A stretch of 64,000 nucleotides of DNA from Heterodera schachtii (GCA_023374025.1 SIJG01000140.1:47259-111258), one strand, 5' to 3'. Shown: positions 24,428 through 38,480, counted from the stretch's first letter. The notes: generated by a model from the letters alone, not told the origin. Numbers and translations are program-made.

Positions 24428-24541
24428 AAAGTGATTGTCTTCTTGGCGGGCCGAGATTCGCTGATCACTGGAGAGTCCGTGAAGTTTGGATGTTTTTCCG
24501 CGCTTGCAAAACCCTTTAACTTTGAGAGAAAAACTCAATAA
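24428..24541. other. Exon-like island, open on both strands
   Basis: Balanced composition. The plus strand reads KVIVFLAGRDSLITGESVKF then GCFSALAKPFNFERKTQ and TAA. The minus strand reads KLKGFASAEKHPNFTDSPVI then SESRPAKKTITLVA. Neither has a recognised domain and the strand cannot be decided by eye. Confidence 0.2.
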
Positions 24542-25270
24542 ATTTGTTATTATTAAGCAAAATAAATTTAATATAAAATAATCAAATTAAAACAATGAAT
24601 TTAAAAATAAAAAAGTAAAAATTTTGGGTATATAAAAAAACAAAATTTAAATAAGAAATAAAAAAGAAATCAAGAGTAAAATAAAGGTTGATAATATTTT
24701 TGTAAAAATCAAAGTATCGAAAATAAAATATTTTAAGTTGGTTTTGAGCAGTTATTTTCGAGTGAACACGGACGGCAGTAAAAATGAGTTTAAAAAATTT
24801 TGGGCGTTTTTTGAATTTTTATAAACGGGAATTAGAATATCAATTATAAGAATTCAACGACTAAAAATAAAATCATAGAAAATTGCTTATAAAAAAGATA
24901 TACATAAAAATATCAATTGATAATTATGGCAAAGTTTTGTTTATGAAAACAAAATTTGAATAAATAATAAAACTATTAAAAAAAAGCAAATAACTTGAAT
25001 AATTTTGTGTATCAAAGAATGTAATGAAAATTCTTTTCGAAACTTTATTAAAACATTAAACTTTAACTAAATAAACTGCAAATAATTAAATTAATTTTAG
25101 TAGTTATTTTAAATAAAATGATATTCAAATACTAATTTTATACTGTTCGTAACTGGATCGGTGGAAATTTATATAATAAAAAATTAAACGCACTAAATTA
25201 ATATTTCAATAGCACTATGAAAAGTAAAAAATTATCTTATGAATTGAACTTTTAAATTATAATTTTTTTT

Positions 25271-25312
25271 TTAGCAAGCACCGAGACTTGCATGACAGTT
25301 CGCCAATGCGCG
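25271..25312 (-). other. Possible tiny terminal exon
   Basis: A strong acceptor TTTGTTTGCAG is followed by RALANCHASLGAC and TAA. It is only 14 codons, so chance cannot be excluded. The island contrasts with the AT flanks. Confidence 0.2.
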
Positions 25313-27384
25313 CTGCAAACAAATTTTTATATGTTCATGTTATAATTCGAATATTTTTTGTTTAATTGAAAATTTTAAGAAAAATACCCTACATCTGCAA
25401 ACATGCTTGTTGGATTTTCTACCAGTGAAAAACTATATTAATTTTTACTTTATTAAAACAATAACACATATTTTATTTTTTATAAAATAAATAATATAAT
25501 GATCAGTGTTAATTCAAGAACTATTTTTTAATTATAAAAAATTAAATGTTGGAGCTTAATCGGCAATAGAATCACATTTTGATTGCTTACAAATGACACA
25601 TATTTTATAATTAAAGAATGGCAAAAAAATAATAAAAATAAATTTTGGTAATAAAGCCTAAGCCTACTCATGCTAATCACCAATAATTACATTTAAAATA
25701 AAAACAATGAGCGTCTAAGATTTTGATATTAGACGTAGTGATAAAAGGAAAACTTTAAAAAAAAGAAATTAAAAATTCTGTTGGGCAAACTATTTAACAT
25801 ATACTTAACAATTAACTAATATTAAAAGTTTCTGATGAGTGATTGATGAGAAAGACTAATTTTATATAATTGAATATTTATGCTAAAATATGAAAACAAA
25901 TAATCTGTTCGCGAATACGAATACATTGCTGAAATGAATGCCAATCTTAAGGTCAAGTATTTGACGAAAATCAAAAACTTTCCCCCAATCCAATATACCA
26001 TATAAAACACAACGATAAAGCAGTTTTGCTCGCGAGTAATTTTATTGAATAATTGATAAGAAAATCCCATCAAATGTAAATATTAGCAAAGTTATTATAT
26101 AAAAAAAGTGACTTTTTTATATGTTCAGATTATAATAATATATAATTAAATAATATAATTAATTTACAGATCATCTAATAGACACAATAAACAAATAAAT
26201 TAATATGACATAATCACACAGTAAAGATCTGAGATTGATTTTTTTCAAATTATTAATTGTATTTAGCCTAACAAAAAATAAAATTAAAAAAATAAAACAT
26301 AATTTTTTGAACGAACAAGTAACTTACATTGTATCAAGCGTAAGAATAACCAAAAAATATAATTGGGCAAAACGATGCATAACAAATTAGGGTCAAAAAA
26401 TTTACAAAGGCAAAACTATTAGTAAAATAAAGCTAATCATAATAAATAAAATAATTTTGTTACTAATTACCATAATAATACATCATCATTTAAAATGCAA
26501 ACTTTTAACTCGAATACACTAATATTTAAAAATATAAATTTAATGTTTCAAAAATAAATGAATTAAATTGCTGCTTTAACAAATTCACCAAATGTACTTG
26601 CGCTTACATGATTGTTCCGAGACAAAAAATATCAATTAAAATCAATTCATTCCTTAAAATATTGGTATTAAGGAATTTTAATAGATTGAAAAATATATAA
26701 CAAATTCATTATTATTAAAAAATTATAATTTATATCATTAATTTTAGCGTTTAAATAATATCTAAATCGAAATGAAATATATTTTTATCTTATTTATTAT
26801 TTTGATACTAAATAAATAAATTACAAGTATATTAAAAATCTTTGAACAGAGTTATTTGTAATAAAAAATATTTAATTATATTAGCAAAATTTTTTTTTAT
26901 CATTTTAACAAATCACATTTACAAAATCACTTCATTTTAATCTTTTAAATCGAATCACGGAGTTCAAATGAAAGAAACATACAAAATGAATTATGGAATA
27001 GATAAAATCATCACAATTTTTCAATAAAATATTATGGCCAAAAAAGAAAATTCATTTTATTTATTTAGCATGAATTTTTAAATAGATTTTATCGAAAATT
27101 ATCGGTAAATACTTTATATTTATTTCAATTTTGTCTGTTGTGTCAAACCAAAAATTATTGTTAAATAATTAACTTAATCAGGCCTGATTTTTAAGTAAAG
27201 AATGCTTTGTGATATGAAATAGAAAATATTTTCATTGCAGAACATTTAATATTAAAGTCTATTAGTTGAAAACAGCAAAAATTAAATTTGATACTTTTAA
27301 TTATTATGATTCTGTGGTATAAAACGCCAAATTTCAAAAAAATCAAAGAGCAGTACACAGCTGATAACGAACCCAGAACTCCAC

Positions 27385-27722
27385 GTTAAACCGGTCTAAA
27401 CCCTGAAAAATTGTTTTGGGCAATTTCGACGTAAACCGGTTCAAGAATTTTTTTTTCTTGCCAATTTGAAAAGCGGATCAAAACTTTTTAATGCTATTTG
27501 GTAGATGATAGAGGCTATTAAATAGCATAAAAGCAGATTTTCCCACACCAACCTTTTGAGATTTTCACCCAAAAGAACAAAAGGGTCAAAAAAATTTTAC
27601 TTGGGAAAATTCCCGGTTGGTCCCAGTCCCGGACGAAAATCGAGGTCCCGGTCCCGACTTTTCTGGTCCCGGTAAGTCCCGGTCCCGGTTTTTGTCAAAA
27701 TTCCCGGTCCCGTGCAACTCTA
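27385..27722. repeat. GGTCCC-word element end
   Basis: From 27607 to 27715 the sequence is built of GGTCCC / CCCGGT words (period 6) and ends gtgcaactcta, inverse TAGAGTTGCAC, which looks like a hAT-type terminus. The region to the left (27385-27600) has aaaccggt words and an inverted tgctattt/aaatagca pair near 27490-27530. The opposite terminus was not found, so this is a partial element. Confidence 0.5.
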
Positions 27723-27754
27723 ATAATTACCTTTTTTGCTAACTTGCTATAGCC

Positions 27755-28300
27755 TATATGCACGAAAACGAGTTTTTAACTTGGTTTGAAGCTTTTATCT
27801 TGAACTTTTTGGTGCATTTTTTTGCCTTTTTTTGCGATTTATTTTTTTGGAAAAAAAGTAAATTTTTTGAAAATTTTGCAACTTTTCCTACCTTATTTTA
27901 TTACAAGTTCCAAAAAATTTTCCGGCGGCGCTTATCGGCACCGCCAGACCTTCATTTTACCTTAATTTTTGAAATTTTAACAACAAAATGGGTAGAATTT
28001 GTCATTTTTTATCTGAGAAAAAGATTGAACCGGAAAATGCAGATTTTTTTTTGCATCACAACCTCAAAAGCTATTGGTAAAATTTTTTTTAAAAATTTCG
28101 CTTTTCGCATTTTCGCATATTTTGGCTTTTCGCATTTCGCTTTTTTTTTCATTTCGCATTTTTCAGTTTCGCAAATTTCGCTTTTCGCATTTCGCTTTTT
28201 ATTTTTCAATTTGGCCCAACCCTGGTGTCTACGATGACTTTTATAATGACTATTTTTGCCTATTTCGTGGTTTTGTACCTAAAGTGCCTATTTTAATCAC
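27755..28300. repeat. Composite repeat with GC hairpin module and CAGGGTTGGGCC end
   Basis: A GC hairpin module lies at 27924-27945. From 28095 to 28200 a TTTCGC/ATTTCGC word repeats, ending ggcccaaccctg at 28224 (inverse CAGGGTTGGGCC). The text around this (acttggtttgaagctttta on the left, tctacgatgacttttataatg on the right) resembles 32965-33070, suggesting an outer element with tgcctttttt words that was invaded. Reading frames here are made of the repeated FRI/FAF words and are not genes. Confidence 0.55.
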
Positions 28301-31300
28301 TAAAACACACTTCAGTCAAAAGCAATAAATAAATAATTAAGAGTGTACAACATAAATGCAAAAACTACTCATCCGAATTAAAGAAATTAAGAATAAGGAA
28401 GTCTTTAAAGAATAAGCACAGATGTGTATTTGCAAAGGATTAATAATGTAATAAAATCTGAAGGTTTTTCTCAAACGAACCAAATAAATAATTCATACTA
28501 GCATATAATAGATAAAGAACTAGAAAACTTTTTAAAATATTTGTATTATAAACTTTTGATACTAACGATTTTATAGCCGCAAGTCGGTAATGATTTTAAA
28601 GTTGAATGCATACAAATTAATGAATAAAATTACCTTATAATTGAAAAACAAGTGTTTTAATATATTATATCATATTCAAATTAATTATTTAAAGTTATTA
28701 AAAAGATATGAAGATAAAGCTTTATTAGTCTACTATAAATAACTTGTAATCTATTAAAAGAATGATTGGACCATACTCTAATTCAAGATTAAAAGTTATT
28801 AGAAGTTATCTGACCCCTTTTAGTTTTATTTAAAACAAATGGCTCAAACCATTTTGAGTTGTAAAAAATTTTCATAATAAAAAATCCTAAAACACAATGA
28901 ATAAATGTTCAAGACTAGGCAACGTCCTTTAAAAAATTTTCTAAGCGAAATAATTAATACTTTTAAATAAATTTATTAAAATTTTTAGGTAAATAAGCAC
29001 AAAAAGTGTATTATAAATAAGATTATTTAAATATTTAACAAACAAATTTTTTGAAGTATACAATCTAAAAAATTAATTCGAAATGATAATGATTTAAAAT
29101 GTATAACTTGGCATGCTGTTCGCCTTCGTCTATTTTCCGTATAATAAAATGCGTGTAATTAAAATAAAGAATGCAGAAACCACGGAGAATTTGACAACAT
29201 ACAATTATAAATTAAAAAATAATAATAATCAAAAAATTATAAAAATCATCATATGGCCAAATACCATTTTGAAAAAACGGTCAAGTACAACTATTCGAAA
29301 TCTGACAAATTTCAACATTGTTGTTTTGTTGACAAAGTTTTTCTTCCATTTTTCATTATTTTTTATGCCAATTCCATAAATGCATATATCAATTGCTCAA
29401 TACAAATACTGATGTTAAGTAGTTAACCCCTGTAATCATGCCTGGTCGGATGCTTGTCCAAGGCCCAATTTGTTATGAATGGGATTGAAGTAAAGCATAA
29501 TTAATGAATTAAGTAAAACAATAATTGGTTGAGCGAACCAAAATAAAAGTATTTAAGTATATTACAAACAATTACGGTAAATCAACAAAGGGCACCTAAA
29601 CATATATTATATGAGCTTATAATAATGATTAAATTAAAAAACATCAATATTAGCAACCAAAAATATTTTTCAAAAAAATAACTGATAATAATAATAGTTA
29701 AATAAAAAGAAGGCTTTTTTATATTTTATAATAAACAGTTATTTTACAAAAAGCATAATGTTCCAGCGTAAAAAAGTGCGGCCACTGGACCTTTGTTTTG
29801 TTTGTGATTTTGACTCGTACAAAAAAAAATAGTTGTTAATTTTTGCGGCGTTTTTAAGTTGGTAATTTATTTCAGCGCGATGAATTAAACTAACCAAAAC
29901 AAAAAATATAAAAAAAAGAAAACATATAAATTGGCGAAAAAATAAAATTCACTAATTCTTCTATTGAAACAATGGTGATTGTAAAATAAATTAATTTGAA
30001 AAAATGTTTTTTTTTGATTTTAGCAAAAATATTACTTATAAATTAGATGAATTTACCGATGATACCATTAGCAAGCAGCTAATGTTTACAAATTTATATT
30101 ATGAATAGCTTAAAATAAATTATAAAACAAGTTTATGATATCAATGAAAGGTTTTTTTTTACTTCGATCAATAATAATTTCGTTACTCAGCTAAAGGGTT
30201 GATTTAAAAAAGTAAAACTAAACCAAACAAAGGTCGCGCTTCTACATTCCACACAAATAAACTTCATAAATTTTTTGCCCAGGGAGGGAATTTGTCATGA
30301 AAATGAATGCAGGAATATTAAAAAGCTAAAAGACAAGAAGCAAAACGAAATCACACTAAAATGTTAATTTTTAATATAAAAGAATGCGGTAATAAAATAA
30401 ATAAAACTTATAGTTGAAAATATCATGGGTAACGCCCAAAAACCAAAAATAAAAATAAACCTTAAGCTATGTTTTTAAAACAAACAAAAACAATTCAAAA
30501 ATATAGCATTAAATACTATTTTAATGAATTCGCCCAAAATACATTCCTAAACAAGAAATAGTAGTTAAATTTGAAATCAAATTTAAAATTAAATTTTGTA
30601 ATTTATCATTTTTAAAATAAATAAATAATTAATAAATTAAATCGCTTGCAAATAATAAGTCAAGTAATAAGAAAACGAAAAAAACCCATTAGACATAACA
30701 TTAATGAACAAGATAAATATTTAAATGCACACAAAATGAGTGTTTACAAAAGGATAGGTATAGTAATTAATAATTGTATAATTGAAATAATTTTCAAAAG
30801 ATATTAAGACATCTACAGAGAAGCAACAAAAAATTAAACAATCAGTTTGAAAATATTATTTAAATTTATAATGAAAACAAATATTTTTTTAAATAGTCAT
30901 CCAATGACCAAAAATTTAAAATGAATCATAGCGTCGACACTTATTAATTAAAAATAAATTGTTGCATAAAAATAAGCAAATTAAAAAAATTGAAATAAAA
31001 TATTATTAAACATTTTTAATGCAAATAAATTTTTAATAGATTTAATGGAATATTTAAAATCAAAATATTAATATTCATTAAAAAGAATTCTTATTAGGTT
31101 TAATAAATAATTAGCATATTCCAAATGTAATTTTGATTTTTGTTAATTTTTGTTTATCTCTTATAAAAAAAATTTCGCATTTGAATTAAATAAATAATAA
31201 TCATCATTTTAAATATTCCAGTTTGCCAAATGCATTATTATCATAGATATTTTTGCAATAGTTCATTATGTACGTTTAAATTGGCTAAGATTTCGTCATT

Positions 31301-34300
31301 GTTTTTACATTTAAATTTCAGTAATTATGAATTCAGAATATTAAGTTTTAAATTTTATTAAATATTACAAAAAAAAAGTTATGGTTAATAAATTCCACAA
31401 AATCTTAAGTTGGAATTTTGTCCACAACTTTTTTAAAACCAAGTGAAATTTTAAAGATAAATATTTAGCCAAACTTATTAATATTATTCGATAGTCCTAA
31501 GATTTCTCTATTTATCTTTAAAATTTAGGAAAATTTTCCAAAATTTGTTCAAAATTTCCCCCTTTGTGGATGAATTAACCTTTAAATTTTTACAACGCTC
31601 GGGGTCTTCAGCCTCCCGACTACAGTCTCTAACAAAATTATACGTTGATGAATTTTTTTTTGTACTTCGACTACTTCCCATGGACCAATTGAGCTGAAAT
31701 TTTTACCACATATGCCCCCCCCCATTATCTATAAATAAACGTGTAATATTGAGAATAAAAATACATAAAACCAAACATTATGTAAATGCCTAGACAACTG
31801 ATTTTTACAAATTAAAGTTAATAAATTTTAATTTTTTAAAGATTGGAAATTAAATTAATATTATTCCACATTTTAGGGTAGATTCTTTTTATCTAATATG
31901 TAATTTATATCTTATACAACCAAAAACAATATATAAATAAAAATAAATTCTATCTTAAAAAACAAAACAAATATTTTTATAAATTAAATATAATAATTTA
32001 AAAAACATTGTTCATTTCTCTTACAAAATAACACAGCAATCATTATCTCTATCCACTAATAATTAAAACCAATTATCATATTAAATCAACACAAATACAT
32101 TTTCTAAAATAAAAACTGCTAGTGATTATACAAGAATATATCACAGATTTAAAAAAAAAGAAGAAAAAAAAGTTTATATTAATAAAAAAGAAAAAAGTTT
32201 TCATGTGAAAATTTCATAAATGCTTATTCGATACGTAATATTTAAATATTATTGATAATTTTAAATATCAATAATAAATTTGGATGAATAATTTTAGAAA
32301 TAAGTTAAATTATGATATATATTAAAAAAACAATTTAAATTAAATTAATGAAAAAGTATAATTACGATTAATTATTATAGATCAACTACTTTTATATCAA
32401 AGAAATAAATAACTAATGAATATAAATAGAATTATTAAATAAGAATGTTTCATTTGAGATCATTGAAGAACTTAAAGAAATTTCCTGTCCTGTTTAAAAA
32501 TTATGAATGAATAACTAAATATCTCAAGCACACTGAAAATGAAATGTCAAAAATATAGCACATTCTACGAAATTCTTAATCAATATCAAAAATGTAAATA
32601 GAAATCTTGAGACATTGGATTTGGCGGACTATTGTGTCTTTTTTAAATTTTAAATAAAACCATAGAATACCTTCACCACATTTTTGGGGATAATTAGATT
32701 AAAATCTCTCTACTAATAAAAGCAGAATGCTAAAAAGAAGTGAAAATTGGCAATGATTAAAAAACGGGCCATAGCAAAAATTCTTAAAATATGATAGAGT
32801 TGGTCAATTTAATTAAAATCATAAATATTCTTAATTCGAATACATGATATATATAAATTTAAAAATAAGGTTTTCTACTTAATAACTTCTAGTCTACAAA
32901 TGAATTCGTAAAATTAATTTTAAATCTGCGCACTAGTTTCGATATATTGAGCATAAATAACGCATTTTCCACTTGGTTTGAGGCTTCTACGTTGACTTTT
33001 ATTATGCCTTTTTCGGGATTCGTGCCTTAAATGTCTTTTTTGTCATTTTGCCGTTTTTCGTGCCTTTTTTTGCGTTATTTCCAAAAAACTCCATTAAAAA
33101 GTGGAATAAAATCGTCAAAATACATCCCTAAAAAATGAAAATTTTTCTTAAAAATTGATCACAAAATTTATTTATTTTTTTTGCAAATAAACTTTAGTCT
33201 TAAAAATTTTCCTTATTCGAAAAACATTGCAAAGTATTTCGTAATGATTTAAATGAAAGATGGACACTGTAGTCTACGAATTCTTTTTTCATCCCATTTT
33301 ATACAAAAAAAAAAAAAAAAAATTAAGTAAAGATGAATTCAACGTCAGGTTGCATAAAATAAAAACATATAGTCATAATATTTTTCATAAATTAAAGTGA
33401 ATGTAATAAAAAAACAACTAACTAAGAAATAATAATTAAACTCTAGTATAGCAACAATTATAATTCAGCATAAATTTTTTTAATTGTTTATAAATAACAC
33501 AAATGCATTCAACTCAAATAAAGATACTAACTTTGACTAATCAAATAAATGGTTTTCTATATGCTTAATATAAATGTTTGAATAATCAAAATATATTTTA
33601 TTTATTTCATGTTTGAATTATTTAAATTAATCTTTATAAATTCATGCATGAACATTAAAGAGAATTGACACCAATCCGGAGGTTCCTGGAGCAACGGGAT
33701 ATATTAATAAATACGTTGACAAAAAAAATAAATGATTTATTTAATCTTCTATTTGTAATTTTATTGGGGGTTTTGATTTATTAGTAAAATTAACTTTGAT
33801 TAAATTTCGAGATATAAACACAATAATTTGTTTAGTTAAACTATTTGAAAGGAAAAATTTCGAGAAAACATTATTATTTGTTTTATTAAAAAATTTAAAT
33901 ACTTTATTGCAAAATGGTTTTTTCATTTCTTGATTTGTGAATAAATTTGGTTTCTGAACTTATTCAGCTTACAGGCAATTCGTGCTGAAAGCACTTTTTA
34001 CCAATTTGATATTTTAATGTATATAAATTAATTAAATATAAATATTGAAATGAAAAAATTTTGTTTTCCCGCACAAGTCATAAATTCGTCTTTTGTCCCT
34101 CTGTTCCCATGCGGTCGATATATTTTTGAATACATTCTTTTATCAGAATGAATCATGATATTATTTAGCTTTCTTGAGAAGATTTATTTTCAAGTAGTTA
34201 TATTTTATTTTATTCTTGAAATTTTCTTTGTGATCTTTTTTAATTTTAAATTTATTTACTTTTCAATTTATGATAATATATTTTGCTTCATTATGTTTAT

Positions 34301-34501
34301 TGTTATTTTTTTATTTAAAGACTCTATCTATATTTTTAGTTTTTTAAAAATTTTCGTTTCCTTGAATAGTTGAGTAAACTTAGAAAATAAAGACAATTAT
34401 AATTTAAATTTTAATAAATAAAATTATTCCATAAATTAAAATTAATTTATTTTTTAGTTATAAACGCTTGAACATATTTATGTTAATAAAATTTAAAATG
34501 A
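28301..34501. other. AT-rich stretch with decayed repeat patches
   Basis: Patches: 31595-31720 (cgctcggggtcttcagcctcc, then a 9-C run) and 32960-33110 (tgcctttttcgg words, related to 27755). A 20-A run is at about 33307. No exon, RNA gene or complete element was found. Frames at 29113-29379 and 34155-34373 have AT-driven composition. Confidence 0.5.
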
Positions 34502-35860
34502 TTTTTTAACTGTCTATATTACTTTTGTAATATTAAATTTTCAAAAGTAAATTTCAACAATATTATATTAAAAAAGTTTGGCATTCTTTTTCTATTTTAA
34601 TAAATTTTGTCTTTTTTTCTCTTGTTTTGTTATCGTAGTCACTTGATCTTTGCACATTTCTCACAAGTTATTAATTGCTTTAGATCCAATTACCTATTAA
34701 TTCCTACAATTTTTCATGGTTATCAAAATCGTTCATTCTGGCGATAAAATTTTTCACTTAATAAAATATTTTATTCATTTCAACAATAAATGGTTGCATA
34801 TATAAATTAATTTTTTACGCAAGTGATAATTATTATATTTTTTAAATAACATTGGTATCATTTTAGTTTGTGTTATTTCGATATACAATATGTAATAATA
34901 CATAATTAAAATTAATAAACATTTTAATTTTTTACATAAATCCGATTAATCCTGCAAAGAACAAGAAAGGAGTAAACATGATTATAAATCAATAAAGAAA
35001 AAGATTAATCATAATGATAACATATGGATGATTATTTAAATATTTAAGAAATTTATTTACCTAGTAATTAGTATTGGTTTGTTTGTTTTCAATTTAATTA
35101 TTCATAATATATGTTTATATAATGATATTAAAAATTTTAATCATAGATTTGACAAAATGTCTGAATTCGACGAGATTTTGCGCAATATCGATGCCTTTAT
35201 GCCACCTGTCTGACTCATTTCATGATTTAATTGGACTTTAAATATTTTTCTAAAATCATAGATATTTTGTCAAATCTATGATTAAAATTCATTATATGTT
35301 AAAATAAAAATCTTATTCGTGATCACTGATCAGCGACCTTTGAAACCCTAAATTACAAAATTTAGAATTTTTTTGAGGGGGGGGGGGGGGGGCAGCATAA
35401 CCCGGAAATACCGAAGAAAGGTGAATAATTAATTATAGAAACGAAAATTAAAATAAAAACACAAAAGAAAAACAATTTACTTTAACGAAAAATTAAAAGT
35501 TAAAAAAACAAAAAAAAACACATAAAAGAAATTTTTTAAAATGTTATAATTAGGTACTTATCAAGTTGGATTCATATGTTTAAAAAAGCCTTACGTTAAT
35601 TCATTGAAGTAAAAAAACAAAAATTTAATTAAATAAAAAGGAAAAGGATTAAAACAATAAGAAAATTCAACAAAATATTATTAGCTTTTTTTACTGTTTA
35701 AAGAAACTTCCCCTCAAAAAAATATACTGCACTTTTTTCCATTGCAAGGTTCTCTCATTCAAAAGCAAACTTTATCTTTAAAATGGAAAAATAAAGCTTT
35801 TTCGTTTATAATTTAAAAAAAAACATTTAAATAAGAAATTATAAAATCATAAAAAAAGAA
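34502..35860 (+). repeat. Segmental duplication, copy B
   Basis: Corresponds to 3812-4990 joined to 7597-8325. The join is at about 35131-35139 (attttaatcatagatttg) and falls inside the arm of the MITE seen complete at 7537-7803. Copy B lacks the PIF/Harbinger MITE, giving its empty site at about 35020, and has a longer G run (17) at 35379. Confidence 0.85.
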
Positions 35861-37822
35861 AATAATCAGAAGTGTTAAAAGAGACTAAATAAGAAGAACG
35901 TATAAATTTTTAAATGAAATTCTAATTATTTCAAATTTATTAAAAGAAAAAATGGTTATTTAATGTTTTCTGTTCATTTTATTTTAAAAACAGATAAAAA
36001 GCAAACCTTAAGGGTTATGACTTTTTTATATCATTATGGAAAAGATATGCTTATGAATCAATCCCATGAATAAAAAATGAATAAATAAATTAATCCAAAA
36101 TTTTAAACAATTTTAAAATTGAACTAATAAACTTTTTAACAAAAAATAATCTAATTAATATATTATAATAAATATGTATATGAAAAACCCAAATCATGTC
36201 AAAAGTGATATAATGATATAAGCAAAATACTATTATTAAATATATAACACTATATAGATATAATAATGCTGGTTTTTATAGGAAATTTTAACAACTACAT
36301 AATACAAAATTATAAAAACGATCATAATGAAACGTCATGGGTCCAACGTAGCCGTGAACGAGAGTAAAGTATAGAAATTTCCATAAAGTATACAAAACCT
36401 AGGAACATCAAAAAAATTAACACAATGAGAGTATTTTTTTACTAAATAAAAAATTTGTAATAATATTTGAGAGCAAAGAAGACAGAAAATTATTAATATC
36501 CTTAAAAGAAAAATGAATTATATTATTTAATAAATTATCCGACCTAAATATGCTCTTTTGAAAGTTTTTGAAAAATCAAATTAGCAGTTTTATTAAGAAA
36601 TTGTCAAAACAATGACAAACCAACAATTTACAGATTATTAAACTAAACAAAAAAAACAAATATTATAACAAAATAATAGTAGTAACCATTGGATTATCAA
36701 TTAAAATTTTTGGAATAGTTATTTATGAAAGTGGATTCGTAGAGGAAAAAAACAAGTAAAAAGTGATGTTGAAAATGAATTCATTTTTTGTTCGAAGCTT
36801 TATAAATTGTAAATTCATTTCAAACCCATAAAAAAAATGAACAATGGTCAATAATTTAAAAATATTTGTAAACGATTGCCTACAATTCAACATAACCTTT
36901 GGTACACAAGTCAAGATAGATGAAAATTAATAATACAAAAAATAATTTATAATATAATTAATTACGCATGGCACTTCTTTAGAATTCGACAAATAGTAAA
37001 AGTAAAAATTAATTTTAAAAAACCACAAAAATAAACCCAAAGAAAAAATATAAAGATAGACAAAGTAAATTGACATTGATGAATTCAATGCCATAAAAGA
37101 AATTGGTAATTTTATATTAATAAGTTTAATATTTAAAATAGCTGTTCGAACAATTACATAAAGATGATGGATGATATTTGATAAAAAAGAAAATGATTTT
37201 CCTAATTTTTGAAATTATCTTACATGCAATATTATTATTAATATGAGTTGATGGAAGAAAATTCACAGGTAACGGAGAAATGCGGTCTTTAAATAATATA
37301 CGAAATTTAAATGCTTTTCAATAATTTTGAGTTTTAATATCACTTTTTAAATTGCGAAAAAATGGCAGATATATGAGAAAATATGGATCAGACAACAGTC
37401 TTAACTATTATAAGAAAAAACAATAAATAAAGTTCATAAAAATCGAAAATATATCAGCAAATAAATATACCTTTGCCTACTAGCTGGAGAAATGGCAGAT
37501 TACACCGTGAGTAAATAAATAATTAATCATAAAAATTGTTTTTAAACTTATTTAAAATATGCTTTTAAACAAAACAGAAAACTTAAAATATGACGGAACA
37601 CTCTTTTACAATTTACAAATGTATAAAATTATCCCAAAAATTCAACGATAATAAAGAAATAAATTGAATATAAAATTCTAATATAGAGAATAAAACATAA
37701 ATTATTACACATAAATAAAATTCTTTTTTAATATTTTCAAAAATTTTAATTATAACAGAGAAAACTGAATATAATAAATTAATAAAAAGTTAACAAATGC
37801 ATTCTTTGGTTGTAGTCAAAAA
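35861..37822. other. AT-rich gene-free stretch
   Basis: Only a short caspase-like echo at 36327-36374 (listed separately) stands out. Confidence 0.5.
36327..36374 (+). pseudogene. Possible caspase p20 fragment (very short)
   Basis: An ATG-led frame reads MKRHGSNVAVNESKV then TAG. RHGSN with a following xxV is identical to the MTRHGSNADV segment of the caspase copies at 53 kb and lies where caspases keep the substrate-pocket arginine (RxG). The match is five residues and may be chance, although the nucleotides cgtcatgggtc and caacg resemble the caspase exon (cgccatgggtctaacg) as well. Confidence 0.25.
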
Positions 37823-38099
37823 TTATAAATTTCATGGACTTTGTTTCTACATTTAAATCTTTTTTAGTAACAGGCTTTGGTTTTAAAACTGAAACACGAA
37901 AAATTTTCGTAAATTTTCAAGTTTTAGACTTAGACCTTTTGAAAAAATTTATACTTTTTATAAATTTCATGGACTTTGTTTCTACATTTAAATCTTTTTT
38001 AGTAACAGGCTTTGGTTTTAAAACTGAAACACGAAAAATTTTCGTAAATTTTCAAGTTTTAGACTTAGACCTTTTGAAAAAATTTATACTTTTTATATG
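37823..38099 (+). repeat. 135-bp tandem duplication, two copies
   Basis: The unit beginning ttataaatttcatggact at 37823 is repeated at 37958 with no difference that I can see. Because 135 is a multiple of three, a frame runs through both copies and gives the 45-residue repeat MDFVSTFKSFLVTGFGFKTE..., which has no recognised domain. The identity of the copies points to a recent event. Confidence 0.9.
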
Positions 38100-38480
38100 T
38101 TATATGAGATAAATAAAAAAATTTGTTCGCTGCATAATGAATTTTATTAAAAAGTTTAAAAAATGAATGAATTATTATTTATTCAACTGAATTTCAATAT
38201 TCAAATTAATTAATTATTTAAATAAAACATTGTATAAAAATTTAACTGAGCAATGAGTAATTAGAGCATAATTTAAAAAAATTTATTTCGAAGAGATTTT
38301 CTGAATTTCAGCATTGAAATGTTTTAAAATTAACTATTGTAATACATAATGTAGAAAATACAATTCGAAATATAAAAAAAACCGAAATAAAAAAGAAAAT
38401 AAAATAAGCTAAATCATAAATTATTGAGAAGATAAAGTCAATTAAAATATTTACATGAAAACATTTATATTTATTAATTT
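38100..38480. other. AT-rich gap
   Basis: Nothing seen. Confidence 0.5.

Larger units (their letters stand above)
22401..27384. other. AT-rich stretch with isolated exon-like islands
   Basis: Nearly all plain AT text. Three short islands of balanced composition at 23669-23792, 24428-24541 and 25271-25312 stand out and are listed separately. All three are open on the minus strand, which is also the strand of the calsyntenin gene downstream, but no link is shown. Confidence 0.4.

Noticed and set aside
28009..28328. Frames rich in FAF/FRI or KCE repeats
   Set aside because: Translations of the TTTCGC word repeat at an element end.
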